This document shows positions 36,416 to 43,907 of a DNA stretch of 64,000 bases, piece by piece (within the stretch, counting starts at the first letter, position 1; each line of letters starts with the position of its first letter). Location of the stretch: contig NZ_CP108095.1 of assembly GCF_036194065.1 (NCBI RefSeq), positions 4,092,001 through 4,156,000 on the forward strand, read 5' to 3'. The DNA comes from Streptomyces sp. NBC_00239. Its GTDB lineage: Bacteria > Actinomycetota > Actinomycetes > Streptomycetales > Streptomycetaceae. The notes below the pieces were generated by a model, which was not told the DNA's origin, ran no database searches, and saw only the letters and a program-made list of their open reading frames with translations. A program made the translations under genes and the position numbers.

Positions 36416-37297
36416 CTACATACCCTCGCTGATGCTGTTGATCAGGTTCACGGAATCGTGAGGAGCGAGGCTGAGCCGCGACAGCCGGTCGAACGCACGC
36501 GCGTAGGCCGCATTTCCGACCTCGCTCTCAACCCACAGAGTAGCCGCGACGCCTTCGGCATAGCCGACGTCGATCGCGTCGGGTTCCGCGAACGACAGCA
36601 GGTTGAACGCCCCTGCCGCACCATGGTGCGCACCAACCCGAAAGGGCAGCACCTGTACGTGCACGTGCGGCAGCTGGGCCATCTCCACGAGGTGGCGCAT
36701 CTGGGCCCGCATCACGTCGGCGCCTCCGATCTGCTGGCGTAGGGCCGCCTCCCAGATCACCGCGTGGAGATGCAGCGGATCGTCTCCCCGTAGACGCGCC
36801 TGGCGCTTGATCCGCGTCGCCACCAATGCTTCGATCTCGTCGGGGTTCCGCCACGCATCCGAGTTCACGCCGAGGGCACGCACGTACTCTGCCGTCTGCA
36901 AGAGGCCGGGCACGAGGGACAGCTGCCAGGTACGGATGTGGGTGGCGACATCCTCCATCGCCACGTACTCGGTGAAGTCCCGCATGTAGGGGACCTCCTG
37001 CCACCAACCCTTGGCCTTGCGTCGTTCGCGATCCAGCCGCGCCAGGTCGAGGAGTCGGGTGACACGCTCCTCATCGTCCACGCCGTAGAGGACGCACAAC
37101 GCCTTGATGTCCGGGTCCCGGAACGGAACCCAGCCGTGCTCCATCTTGGCGATCTTCGCCGCCGTCGCACTCAGAGCCTGCGCCGCCTGCGGCTGCGTGA
37201 GACCGGCGGCATCGCGTAGCCGCAGCAACTCCCCACCGAGCCGGCGCGCGAGCACGGTCGACACCCGGTTGCCCATCGCCGCCTGATTTACCGCCAC
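36416..37297 (-). CDS. WhiJ-like helix-turn-helix regulator (XRE + DUF5753)
   Basis: 293 residues from a GTG at 37297, chosen because AAAGGTG lies ~6 bases upstream; an ATG at 37276 and a frame start at 37333 are alternatives. The N-terminal XRE HTH is LGGELLRLRDAAGLTQPQAAQALSATAAKIAKMEHG. The rest is the DUF5753 domain typical of Streptomyces developmental regulators (WWQEVPYMRDFTEYVAMEDVATHIRTWQLSLVPGLLQTAEYVRAL, RQARL, EAALR). With the DUF397 gene behind it and an ATPase gene divergent, this is the WhiJ/AbaA-like triplet. It probably represses both sides through the palindromes at 37335-37356. Confidence 0.92.
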   Translation of the reverse strand: MAVNQAAMGNRVSTVLARRLGGELLRLRDAAGLTQPQAAQALSATAAKIAKMEHGWVPFRDPDIKALCVLYGVDDEERVTRLLDLARLDRERRKAKGWWQEVPYMRDFTEYVAMEDVATHIRTWQLSLVPGLLQTAEYVRALGVNSDAWRNPDEIEALVATRIKRQARLRGDDPLHLHAVIWEAALRQQIGGADVMRAQMRHLVEMAQLPHVHVQVLPFRVGAHHGAAGAFNLLSFAEPDAIDVGYAEGVAATLWVESEVGNAAYARAFDRLSRLSLAPHDSVNLINSISEGM

Positions 37298-37334
37298 TTG
37301 GCCCACCTTTCGGTTGCCGGGCCAGTCTGACATA

Positions 37335-37356
37335 CCCCATGGGGATAGATATCCCC
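37335..37356. promoter_or_regulatory. Overlapping palindromes in the divergent HTH/ATPase promoter region
   Basis: A 10-bp palindrome CCCCATGGGG (37335-37344) overlaps an inverted repeat GGGGATA-GA-TATCCCC (37341-37356, 7-bp perfect arms). They lie 38 bp upstream of the HTH start and 160 bp upstream of the ATPase start. They are the obvious candidate operator for the HTH regulator. Confidence 0.6.
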
Positions 37357-37515
37357 GGAATCGCTTGCCCCCAGATCGATTACTCCCCTACCGTCGGTGA
37401 TGAGCGAACTACTCACCGCATGGCGCCACTTGGCGGAAGTGCACCGCGCCCGCATGCCCGGGCGCGGCAGGCCACCGGCCGGGACGGCGCCCCGCCGCAC
37501 ACGGAGGTGCGCGCA

Positions 37516-37926
37516 GTGAATGCAGACATCACGCGGTACGACGTACGGAACTACGCCCCACTACAGGAGTCGGTCACCGCGGCCCGGCGCCGAGCCGCCT
37601 GGCTCGCCGTGGCCTGGGGTCACCCCTCGATCGCCGCGGACGCGGCGCTCGTGACCAGCGAACTCGCCACCAACGCCCTGCTGCACGGCAGCATCAGCGA
37701 CCGGTACATCCGGGTCGAACTCAGCCTCCAGGGCAAGCTGTTGCGGGTCTCCGTCACCGACCCGAAGGGCGAGCGCCGCCCCCGCCTGCGCCAGCCCGCC
37801 TCGGACGAGCGCTACGGCCGCGGCCTGCACATCGTGTACGCCCTCTCCCAGTGCTGGGACGTAACAGACCGCACGGTCGGAAAAACCGTCTGGGCCGACC
37901 TCGCCCTCCCCACCGACTCCCCGTGA
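37516..37926 (+). CDS. ATP-binding protein of the anti-sigma/RsbW type (AbaA-like)
   Basis: 136 residues from a GTG at 37516, with GGAGG 8 bases upstream; the longer frame from 37339 is not needed. It is a single HATPase_c domain: N-box LVTSELATNALLHGS, VSVTDPKGERRPRLR in place of a canonical DxGxG loop, and RYGRGLHIVYALSQCWDV. Such stand-alone ATPases accompany HTH/DUF397 pairs in Streptomyces. They may act as serine kinases on anti-anti-sigma factors or regulators; the target here is unknown. Confidence 0.88.
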   Translation: MNADITRYDVRNYAPLQESVTAARRRAAWLAVAWGHPSIAADAALVTSELATNALLHGSISDRYIRVELSLQGKLLRVSVTDPKGERRPRLRQPASDERYGRGLHIVYALSQCWDVTDRTVGKTVWADLALPTDSP

Positions 37927-37999
37927 GCCGTTCCGTCCGGGGGACGTGTTGGTTAGGGTGCGACGCCCGGTGTCGTGGATTCCCCAACGGAGTTGCCGC

Positions 38000-38662
38000 A
38001 TGGAGCTGTTCCTGACCGCTGTCAGCGGGCTGGCGTGGACGGTCGTGTACGTGGTGGCGATCCGGACCGGGTTCCGGGAGCGGACCTACGCCATGCCGGT
38101 GGCCGCGCTGGCGCTGAACTTCGCCTGGGAGACGACGTACGCGGTCACCGCCGCCATGGACGGGGTCTCGCTCCAAGGCGTCGTGAACGTGGTGTGGGCG
38201 GGTGCGGACGTCGCCATCATCTGGACGTATCTCGCGTACGGGCGAGCCGAGTTGCCCGGTTTCGTCACGCGGCCGATGTTCGCGGCCTGGAGCGTGCTCG
38301 TGTTCGGGGCCGGATTCGCCGTCCAGTGGCTGTTCCTCGCGCACTTCGGGCTGCACGACGCGACCCGCAACGCGGCCTTCCTCCAGAACCTGCTGATGTC
38401 CGGCCTGTTCATCGGCGTGTTCGCGGCCCGCGGCGGCGCCCGCGGCCAGAACCTGACCCTCGCCGTCGCCAAATGGCTCGGCACCCTGGCCCCCACGATC
38501 CTCTTCGGCGTGCTGGAGGACTCCCCGTTCATCCTCGGCCTCGGCATCCTGTGCAGCGTCTTCGACCTGGTGTACATCGGCCTCCTGCTGCACGCCCGCC
38601 GCGGGACCCCGGACCGGGGGCCGGCCCCCGGTCCGGCGCGGGTCCTGGACGTGCCTCAGTAG
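38000..38662 (+). CDS. Transmembrane-type terpene cyclase-like protein (Pyr4 family)
   Basis: 220 residues from the ATG at 38000, with GGAG upstream; the frame from 37946 lacks a ribosome-binding site. About seven membrane helices. Conserved-looking polar residues sit in the helices: N40-F-A-W-E44 in helix 2, N63 with W66 and D70 in helix 3, K158 to G161 (KWLGT) and D189 (SVFDLVYI) in the last helix. The NFxWE and final FDxxYI pattern matches the Pyr4-type membrane terpene cyclases, in which a membrane Glu and Asp protonate the prenyl chain. No prenyltransferase or epoxidase gene is nearby, so substrate supply is unclear. Its last 7 bp overlap the convergent HEPN gene. Confidence 0.7.
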   Translation: MELFLTAVSGLAWTVVYVVAIRTGFRERTYAMPVAALALNFAWETTYAVTAAMDGVSLQGVVNVVWAGADVAIIWTYLAYGRAELPGFVTRPMFAAWSVLVFGAGFAVQWLFLAHFGLHDATRNAAFLQNLLMSGLFIGVFAARGGARGQNLTLAVAKWLGTLAPTILFGVLEDSPFILGLGILCSVFDLVYIGLLLHARRGTPDRGPAPGPARVLDVPQ

Positions 38663-39123
38663 CGGGGCATGTTCGGGATCGCCTTCTCCGCGAGCTCGAT
38701 CAACGCCTCCACCTTGGGGATGTCGGCCGCCACCTCGTCAGCGGTCACTTCCGGCGCTTCCGACGACCGGTACTCGACTTCGTTGCGCCGGGCGCGCATG
38801 CGGTTGAACGGTCGCAGGATGGACCCCAGCGGCGGATCCAGTTGGGCGCGGACGGCCTCGTAGACGGTCGTGTGCCCGCCCCGGCTCGTGGAGCGAAGCC
38901 CTTGGTTCTGCAGCACTGCGGCCAGCGCACGGCGGGCGGCGTCGTACGCCAGCGTGTACGCACCTTCCGGGTCGCCGGCCAGCAGCTGGCGCGCGGAGCG
39001 GATGTGTGTGCGCGACCGGACCAGTTCGGCCGCGGCGGCCTCCCGGGACGCGGGGACGCGCTCAAGGCGACCACTGTCGATCAGTGCGTCGATCGTCGCT
39101 CGGCCTTGGTTCCAGCGGGTCAC
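38656..39123 (-). CDS. HEPN-domain protein, probable toxin of an MNT-HEPN pair
   Basis: 155 residues from the GTG at 39123, which overlaps the nucleotidyltransferase stop (GTGA, 4 bp), indicating translational coupling. It is all helical. The HEPN-type signature lies in RMRARRNEVEY (R112-R-N114...E117-Y118), the RN-x-x-EY form seen in Streptomyces HEPN (SAV_6107-like) proteins rather than the classical Rx4-6H. HEPN proteins of this kind are RNases or toxins neutralised by a cognate nucleotidyltransferase, which AMPylates a tyrosine in the HepT/MntA system. Here Y118 would be a candidate, by analogy. Confidence 0.75.
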   Translation of the reverse strand: MTRWNQGRATIDALIDSGRLERVPASREAAAAELVRSRTHIRSARQLLAGDPEGAYTLAYDAARRALAAVLQNQGLRSTSRGGHTTVYEAVRAQLDPPLGSILRPFNRMRARRNEVEYRSSEAPEVTADEVAADIPKVEALIELAEKAIPNMPRY

Positions 39124-39710
39124 GGTGTCTCCCGGTTCAGGTCCAGGGGGATCAGCGGACGCTCGCGCACGCTGGTGAGGAACGGATCGGCCGAGGGGCT
39201 CGCCCACGCCTCGGGAGAGAGCCGGTGGGTGTTGACCTCGCGGCGCAGCCGGCGGGACGCCTCCTCGGCGAGGTCGAAGAGCTCGTCCGCGTCGGGGTCA
39301 CCCACCACGAGGACGTCGACGTCGGCCGGGGGCGGGCCCGGCTCACCGTTGTACCGGGCGGCCCAGGAACCGTAGATGAACGCCTGCCGCACCCCGGCGA
39401 GGCCGGCCAGCGCCTCGGCGAGCACGGGTACGGGGCCGAAGGTGACAGACATGAGATCGCTCAGCGGGCGGTACAGCGGCGTGTCCGTGCGCGCCGTGAC
39501 GAGGCGGTTCCGGCCGACCTTCCGGTCCGCCAGAATTCCCGCCTCCGTGAGCCGGCCGATCTCACGGAGGACGGTCGAGGGCGACGCGCCGAAGTCGTTG
39601 GCGAGCTCCGTGATGGCGTACTCGCGTTCCGGGTGAAGGAGCAGGAGCGCCAGGAGCTCACCTTGCAAAGGCGACCGCAGCAGGGGCAGCAGGCTCGGGG
39701 AAACTTTCAT
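39120..39710 (-). CDS. Winged-helix + nucleotidyltransferase protein, probable antitoxin (MntA-like)
   Basis: 196 residues from the ATG at 39710. Residues ~15-75 form a MarR/ArsR-type winged helix (ELLALLLLHPEREYAITELANDFGASPSTVLREIGRLTEAGILADRK). Residues ~105-140 contain the minimal nucleotidyltransferase site, G114-S-W...(x)13...D130-V-D132-VLVVG. Fusion of DNA-binding and MNT domains means the antitoxin could repress its own operon. The start codon lies inside the palindrome 39703-39742, the expected target. The HEPN gene follows with a 4-bp overlap. Confidence 0.82.
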   Translation of the reverse strand: MKVSPSLLPLLRSPLQGELLALLLLHPEREYAITELANDFGASPSTVLREIGRLTEAGILADRKVGRNRLVTARTDTPLYRPLSDLMSVTFGPVPVLAEALAGLAGVRQAFIYGSWAARYNGEPGPPPADVDVLVVGDPDADELFDLAEEASRRLRREVNTHRLSPEAWASPSADPFLTSVRERPLIPLDLNRETP

Positions 39711-39742
39711 TGGGCGCAGGATATCGTGCGCCCAATGAAAGT
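39703..39742. promoter_or_regulatory. Large palindrome over the start of the MNT-HEPN operon
   Basis: Perfect 16-bp arms ACTTTCATTGGGCGCA (39703-39718) and TGCGCCCAATGAAAGT (39727-39742) flank an 8-bp spacer that is itself nearly palindromic (GATATC core). The left arm contains the start codon of the nucleotidyltransferase gene, so a protein bound here would block transcription or translation initiation. The right arm carries the same ATGAAAGT on the other strand. Confidence 0.85.
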
Positions 39743-39840
39743 AACATTTGGTTACGACACGTGCTCGTAGAGCTGCCTTGCGCCCCCCGTGCACCGACTA
39801 CGCACCCACAGCTCACGCAACCGGGCACCCGCGCCCGCCT

Positions 39841-39888
39841 GACGGCAGGCGGCAGGCGGCAGACGGCAGGCGGCAGGCGGCCAGGCGG
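39841..39888. repeat. Short tandem repeats of a GCAGGCG-type unit
   Basis: Six or so imperfect 7-bp units in the 269-bp region between the MNT operon and the secreted nuclease gene. Likely replication-slippage DNA. Nothing else was seen in this region apart from GAAAGG before the next gene. Confidence 0.6.
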
Positions 39889-39979
39889 CCTACACGTGGA
39901 TCGCCGCATCCCTGCGGCCGCCCTAGGTTGGCCGGGAATGCGGGCATATGCCCACATTTCTACCGAAAGGGCTGCCTGC

Positions 39980-41143
39980 ATGACTCGCCGTCGTTGGTTC
40001 ACGTCCGCCGTGTGCGCGCTCGCGCTGCTCGCACCCGGGTCACTCACCGAAGCCGCCGCCTCGGACTCGGCCTCAGAGTCGGCCTCAGACCCGGCCTCAG
40101 ATGCGGTCACGGCCGCCGGGGGCCGGTCCCCGCTGCGGGTCATGACCCGCAACCTGTACCTCGGCGCCGACCTCGCGCCCGTCCTCGCCGCCACCGGCCA
40201 GCAGGCGCTGGTCGCCGCGGTGACCGCCGTGTACGCGAACGTGCAGGCGACGAACTTCCCCGAGCGCGCCAAGGTCCTGGCGGACGAGATCGCCGACGGG
40301 GACCCCCACCTCGTCGGCCTCCAGGAGGCCGCGCTCTGGCGCAGCCAGACCCCCGCCGATCCGAGCAGCAGCGCCACCCACGTCGAGTACGACTTCCTGA
40401 AGATCCTTCTCCGCGAGCTGTCCGCCCGCGGCAAGCACTACAGGGCCGTCGCCGAGGTGACCGTCGGCAGCGACTTCGAGGCGCCGCGGTCCACACCCAC
40501 CGGCCTCCAGGACATCCGCCTCACCGACCGCGACGTGCTCCTGGCCCGCACCGACCTGCCCACCCGTGCCTTCTCCGTGACGAACGCGCAGTCCGCCCAG
40601 TTCCAGAACTTCGTGCCCCTGTGCCTCGCGCTGCTCGGGTGCCCGCCGAATCCGCCCCTCCAGGTGAAGCGCGGCTGGGTCGCGGCCGACGCCACCCTGC
40701 ACGGCCGCACCGCCCGGGTGGTCAGCACGCATCTCGAACCCGCCTCCCGCACCGTCCAGGAGGCACAGGCCGCCGAGCTGCTCACCGGGCCGCTGAACAC
40801 CACGCTCCCCGCCGTCCTGCTCGGCGACCTCAACTCGGCCGCCGGCGGAGTCGGCGCCACGCCGTCGTCGGCCACCCAGAGCCACGCCAACCTCCTGGCC
40901 GCCGGCTTCAAGGACGCCTGGACCGCCACCCGCCCCCGCGACCCCGGCTTCACCTGCTGCCAGGCCCCCGACCTGCGCAACCTCGCCTCGCAGCTCACCC
41001 AGCGCATCGACTACGTGCTCTACCGCGGCGACATCACCGCACGGGCGACCCAGCGGGTCGGCGCCCGGCAGGCCGACCGCACCCCGTCCGGCCTGTGGCC
41101 CTCCGACCACGCCGGCCTCAAGAGCCTCCTCAGGCTGCACTGA
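39980..41143 (+). CDS. Secreted endonuclease/exonuclease/phosphatase-family protein
   Basis: 387 residues from the ATG at 39980, with GAAAGG 9 bases upstream. Signal peptide to about residue 27 (MTRRRWFTSAVCALALLAPGSL). A short linker encoded by 12-bp repeats (SDSASESASDPASD) precedes the catalytic domain. EEP-fold motifs are present: VMTRNLYLGADL, the metal-binding Glu in LVGLQEAALW, GDLNS, and the C-terminal SDHAGLKS. Members are Mg-dependent nucleases, sphingomyelinases or phosphatases; the substrate cannot be chosen from sequence. Extracellular. Four Cys may form disulphides (CLALLGCP, FTCCQ). Confidence 0.85.
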   Translation: MTRRRWFTSAVCALALLAPGSLTEAAASDSASESASDPASDAVTAAGGRSPLRVMTRNLYLGADLAPVLAATGQQALVAAVTAVYANVQATNFPERAKVLADEIADGDPHLVGLQEAALWRSQTPADPSSSATHVEYDFLKILLRELSARGKHYRAVAEVTVGSDFEAPRSTPTGLQDIRLTDRDVLLARTDLPTRAFSVTNAQSAQFQNFVPLCLALLGCPPNPPLQVKRGWVAADATLHGRTARVVSTHLEPASRTVQEAQAAELLTGPLNTTLPAVLLGDLNSAAGGVGATPSSATQSHANLLAAGFKDAWTATRPRDPGFTCCQAPDLRNLASQLTQRIDYVLYRGDITARATQRVGARQADRTPSGLWPSDHAGLKSLLRLH

Positions 41144-41218
41144 CTCCCGGTCCCCGGCCGGGGCCCCCGGCCGGGGACGCTCTCCTGGTGGTGCGCGGGC
41201 AGCGCTTAGGCTGCGGGT

Positions 41219-42466
41219 ATGGGGTGGACTAACCAGGAGCAGGCGGCCTCGGTGTGGACGGCGCCCAGCTCCGTGGAGCAGGCGCTGTACGAGGCGAAGG
41301 TGCGCGGGGACTGGCCGGCGTACTACGACGTGCTCGGCGCCGCGGACCTTTACATGATGCAGGCGCGCGCCGACGTCGACGAGCGGCCCCGGACCACCGT
41401 GTTCCACCCGTACTGGAACCCGCAGACCCGCACCACGTGCCTGGCCGTGTACACCGGCGGGATGCTGCCGCCGCCCGTCGCCGACCCCGTCTACTGCGTG
41501 TACGACCTGGAGTGGTTCGCGAAGGCGTGGGACGACACCGACCCGCCGTGGCTGGTGGTCAACCCGGGCAGCCCCTGCGAAGCCGTACTGCCCACCGGGC
41601 CCGAGGCGCGGGAGCTGTGGCGCTTCCACGCCGCCCGGACGCCCGAGCCGGGGCTCGCCAAGGGGCAGGTGCACACCCTCGCCGTGGGCGGCCCGCTCCA
41701 GGGCCCGGTCGCCTTCGGGCTGGCCTGCGGCGCGCACATCGCGGTGACCAACGGCCGCTACTGGAACGCCCTCGCGTACCACGGCATCGGCTACAAACTG
41801 GAGAAGCGGACCCTCAAGGAATGGTGGGGCGTCGACAGCCGCGCCGAGTGGATGCGCACCCAGGAACGCCTCCTCGAAGCCGACATGGTCAGCGGCGTCT
41901 GGGAGTTCGTGCTCGGACTGCGCCACCGGATGGCCCGCGACTTCGCCGGCCCGGTCGGCCTCGACCACTGGCGGGAGACCGCCGGGCACATCATCCGGCA
42001 GGGCGCCGAAGAGGCCGCCCAGCCGCAGATCACCCCGGACGGCGTCACCCAGGGACGGCCGCGCAGCGCCGCCGAGATCGACGGGCAGATCGCGGGCGTG
42101 CAGCGGCTGATCGGACGGATCGCGCGCTACGAGGCCCGGTTCCGCGCGGACGGCCTGCTCCCCGAGGACGGCTTCGTCCGCACCGCCGAGGGCTGGGACT
42201 ACGGCCGGGCCTCCGGCATGGCCCGCTGGGGACTGGCCGCCGGCTACTGCACGCTCGCCGAGACCGAGGCTGCCGTGCTGCGCGCCGGCAGGCTCGTACG
42301 CACCAACTACCGGTCCTGGGAGGACTTCTCCGCCGCGTACGTCCTCGGCCGCTGCCTGCACTTCGACGAGGAGGAGTTCGGCACCTGGTACGAGTCCGCC
42401 CTCGCCACCCACCGGGCCCTGACGACGGACCCGGCGAGCCCCTGGCGCAACCTGCCCTGGGAGTAG
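41219..42466 (+). CDS. SseB-like/DUF1266 two-domain protein
   Basis: 415 residues. Residues ~15-160 look SseB-like (SSVEQALYEAKVRGDWPAYYDVLGAADLYM...FHPYWNPQTRTTCLAVYTGG). The C-terminal ~220 residues match DUF1266, a helical domain seen in YbeR/YbeU-type proteins: ALAYHGIGYKLEKRTLKEWWGV, YGRASGMARWGLAAGYCTLAETEA, YRSWEDFSAAYVLGRCLHFDEEE. There is no signal peptide. DUF1266 proteins are often near polymorphic-toxin or secretion loci in other bacteria; no such partner is here. Function unknown. Confidence 0.8.
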   Translation: MGWTNQEQAASVWTAPSSVEQALYEAKVRGDWPAYYDVLGAADLYMMQARADVDERPRTTVFHPYWNPQTRTTCLAVYTGGMLPPPVADPVYCVYDLEWFAKAWDDTDPPWLVVNPGSPCEAVLPTGPEARELWRFHAARTPEPGLAKGQVHTLAVGGPLQGPVAFGLACGAHIAVTNGRYWNALAYHGIGYKLEKRTLKEWWGVDSRAEWMRTQERLLEADMVSGVWEFVLGLRHRMARDFAGPVGLDHWRETAGHIIRQGAEEAAQPQITPDGVTQGRPRSAAEIDGQIAGVQRLIGRIARYEARFRADGLLPEDGFVRTAEGWDYGRASGMARWGLAAGYCTLAETEAAVLRAGRLVRTNYRSWEDFSAAYVLGRCLHFDEEEFGTWYESALATHRALTTDPASPWRNLPWE

Positions 42467-42519
42467 CCGCCCGCCGCCACCTGTCACGCGGCCGGACCCG
42501 GCCCCCGGGCCGGCTCCGA

Positions 42520-42564
42520 CCGTGTGATCAGACCCCGTGTGATCAGACCCCGCGTGATCAGGCC
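42520..42564. repeat. Three tandem 15-bp repeats
   Basis: Units at 42520-42534, 42535-42549 and 42550-42564 (CCGTGTGATCAGACC; the third has 2 changes), between the convergent DUF1266 and GNAT genes. Confidence 0.85.
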
Positions 42565-42586
42565 GCGTGACCGGGCCGCCCCGGCC

Positions 42587-43546
42587 TCAGACCGCCGTCG
42601 GCTCCGGCTCCGGCTCCATGATCAGGCGGACCTCGGGGACCTGGTAGCCGGCCCGGCGGAAGGCCGCCGCCATCGGGACGTTGACGGTGTCGGTGGTGGC
42701 CGTGATGCGGTCGGCGCCCTCGGCCGCGTGGAAGCGGGTGATCTCGGCGAGGATCTCGTCGATCAGCCCCTGGCCGCGCAGCTCGGGGACCACGCCCAGG
42801 TAGCCGACGTTGCGGTGGTACGGGGTACGGGAGGGCAGCGCGAGACCGGCGAGGGTGCCGTCGGGCAGGTGCGCCAGCCGCCACCAGGAGCGCTCGCCCG
42901 GGCAGTCCAGGTAGAACCGCAGGTCTTCCCGGGCCTGCTCCGCCACGCCCATCTCCGCCAGCTCGCGCTGCGTGTTGACGTCGAGGCTGCCCTGCGCGAT
43001 GCGGGCGAAGACGTCCAGGAAGGCGTCGTCGCCGGCCTCGGAGAACACCAGCCGGGTCGGGGCGGGCGGCAGCGGGGACTCGGGGGTCCACTCCAGCCGC
43101 AGCCGCTCGTTCTCCTGCGTCAGGCCCGCCGCGCGGGCGGCCTCCTGCCGCCAGGTCACGCCTTCCACGATCAGGGGCTGCTCGCGCCAGTCGCCGGGCA
43201 GCGCGAGGATGTTGTACAGCGGCAGCTTCTTCGCGCCGGCGGCGCGGAACGCCGCGTGGGCGGCGGTGAGCAGGCCCGCGGCCACCCTGACGGGGTCGGC
43301 CACCGCGTCGCGCACGTGCAGGCAGTCGAGCGCGATCGGATGCTCGGCGTCCTCCCGGCCCCACCACAGGGCCCGCGCGAGGATCTCGCCGTCCTCGGCC
43401 TCGGCGACCCAGGTCCACTCGGGTCGGTACTGCCGAGCGGCGAACTCCTCCCGGCAGCGGACCTCGGCGATCGCCGGGACCGGCCCGTGCGCCGGGTACG
43501 TGGCGACGCGGTCGAGTTCTTCGGCGGTGGTGGAGCGGAACAGCAT
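42587..43546 (-). CDS. GNAT-family N-acetyltransferase
   Basis: 319 residues from the ATG at 43546, preceded by GGAGG; the frame runs to 43729 but without a start signal. The protein has two GNAT-like halves. The C-terminal half carries the acetyl-CoA loop NVGYLGVVPELRGQGLIDEILAEITRFH (V-x-x-x-x-R-G-x-G pattern) and ends in TDTVNVPMAAAFRRAGYQV. The N-terminal half resembles a degenerate GNAT domain. It transfers an acetyl group to an unknown amine. Confidence 0.88.
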   Translation of the reverse strand: MLFRSTTAEELDRVATYPAHGPVPAIAEVRCREEFAARQYRPEWTWVAEAEDGEILARALWWGREDAEHPIALDCLHVRDAVADPVRVAAGLLTAAHAAFRAAGAKKLPLYNILALPGDWREQPLIVEGVTWRQEAARAAGLTQENERLRLEWTPESPLPPAPTRLVFSEAGDDAFLDVFARIAQGSLDVNTQRELAEMGVAEQAREDLRFYLDCPGERSWWRLAHLPDGTLAGLALPSRTPYHRNVGYLGVVPELRGQGLIDEILAEITRFHAAEGADRITATTDTVNVPMAAAFRRAGYQVPEVRLIMEPEPEPTAV

Positions 43547-43655
43547 GCGGCCTCCGGGGCAACGATGAATATCAGCCTTCATGATCGCCATACCCGCCCC
43601 CACCGCAACCCCGTTTCCCACCCCCGCCGCCTTACGCTGCGCACGTCCAGCCCCT

Positions 43656-43750
43656 CCGGCGTTTGAGGCGCGGGTCCGGGCGGAGCCCGGTGCCCGGCGG
43701 AGCCGGGTTGCCTTGGGGCTCCGCCCCAAACCCCGCGCCTCAAACGCCGG
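43656..43750. repeat. REP-like intergenic element (19-bp inverted arms with inner hairpins)
   Basis: Arms 43656-43674 and 43732-43750 are perfect complements. Inside lie CCCGG...CCGGG and TTGGGGC-TCC-GCCCCAA (43713-43729) hairpins. The arm and core wording (GCGTTTGAGGCGCGGG, GGGGCTCCGCCCC) is the kind of hairpin repeated between genes throughout Streptomyces genomes. A second, partial copy of the core is at 63270-63286. Confidence 0.75.
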
Positions 43751-43836
43751 CGAGGCTGGATTTGCCGCACGCGGCGCCGGCCAGCCCGGAGTTGCCCCCA
43801 GGGCACCGGCGAAGGCCGGAGGGGGCGCGCAAGGCG

Positions 43837-43874
43837 CGGAAAGGCCCCTGCCACATCTGGCAGGGGCCTTTCCG
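43837..43874. terminator. Terminator of the bkd operon
   Basis: Perfect 17-bp stem around a CATC loop (43854-43857), 34 bp after the bkdC stop on the minus strand. Confidence 0.9.
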
Positions 43875-43907
43875 TTCGTCCGGCACGCCGGCCGGACGGG
43901 ATGCGCG

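Larger units (their letters stand above)
43547..43907. other. Non-coding region between GNAT and bkdC, with repeated intergenic hairpins
   Basis: 361 bp. It holds a Streptomyces-style GC-rich intergenic element (43656-43750) and the terminator of the bkd operon (43837-43874). No credible gene on either strand. Confidence 0.65.

Noticed and set aside
37339..37515. Extended N-terminus of the RsbW-like ATPase
   Set aside because: The extension contains the operator palindrome and has no ribosome-binding site; the GTG at 37516 has GGAGG.
42520..42564. Three short direct repeats considered as a CRISPR-like array
   Set aside because: The 15-bp units are contiguous with no spacers; no cas genes.
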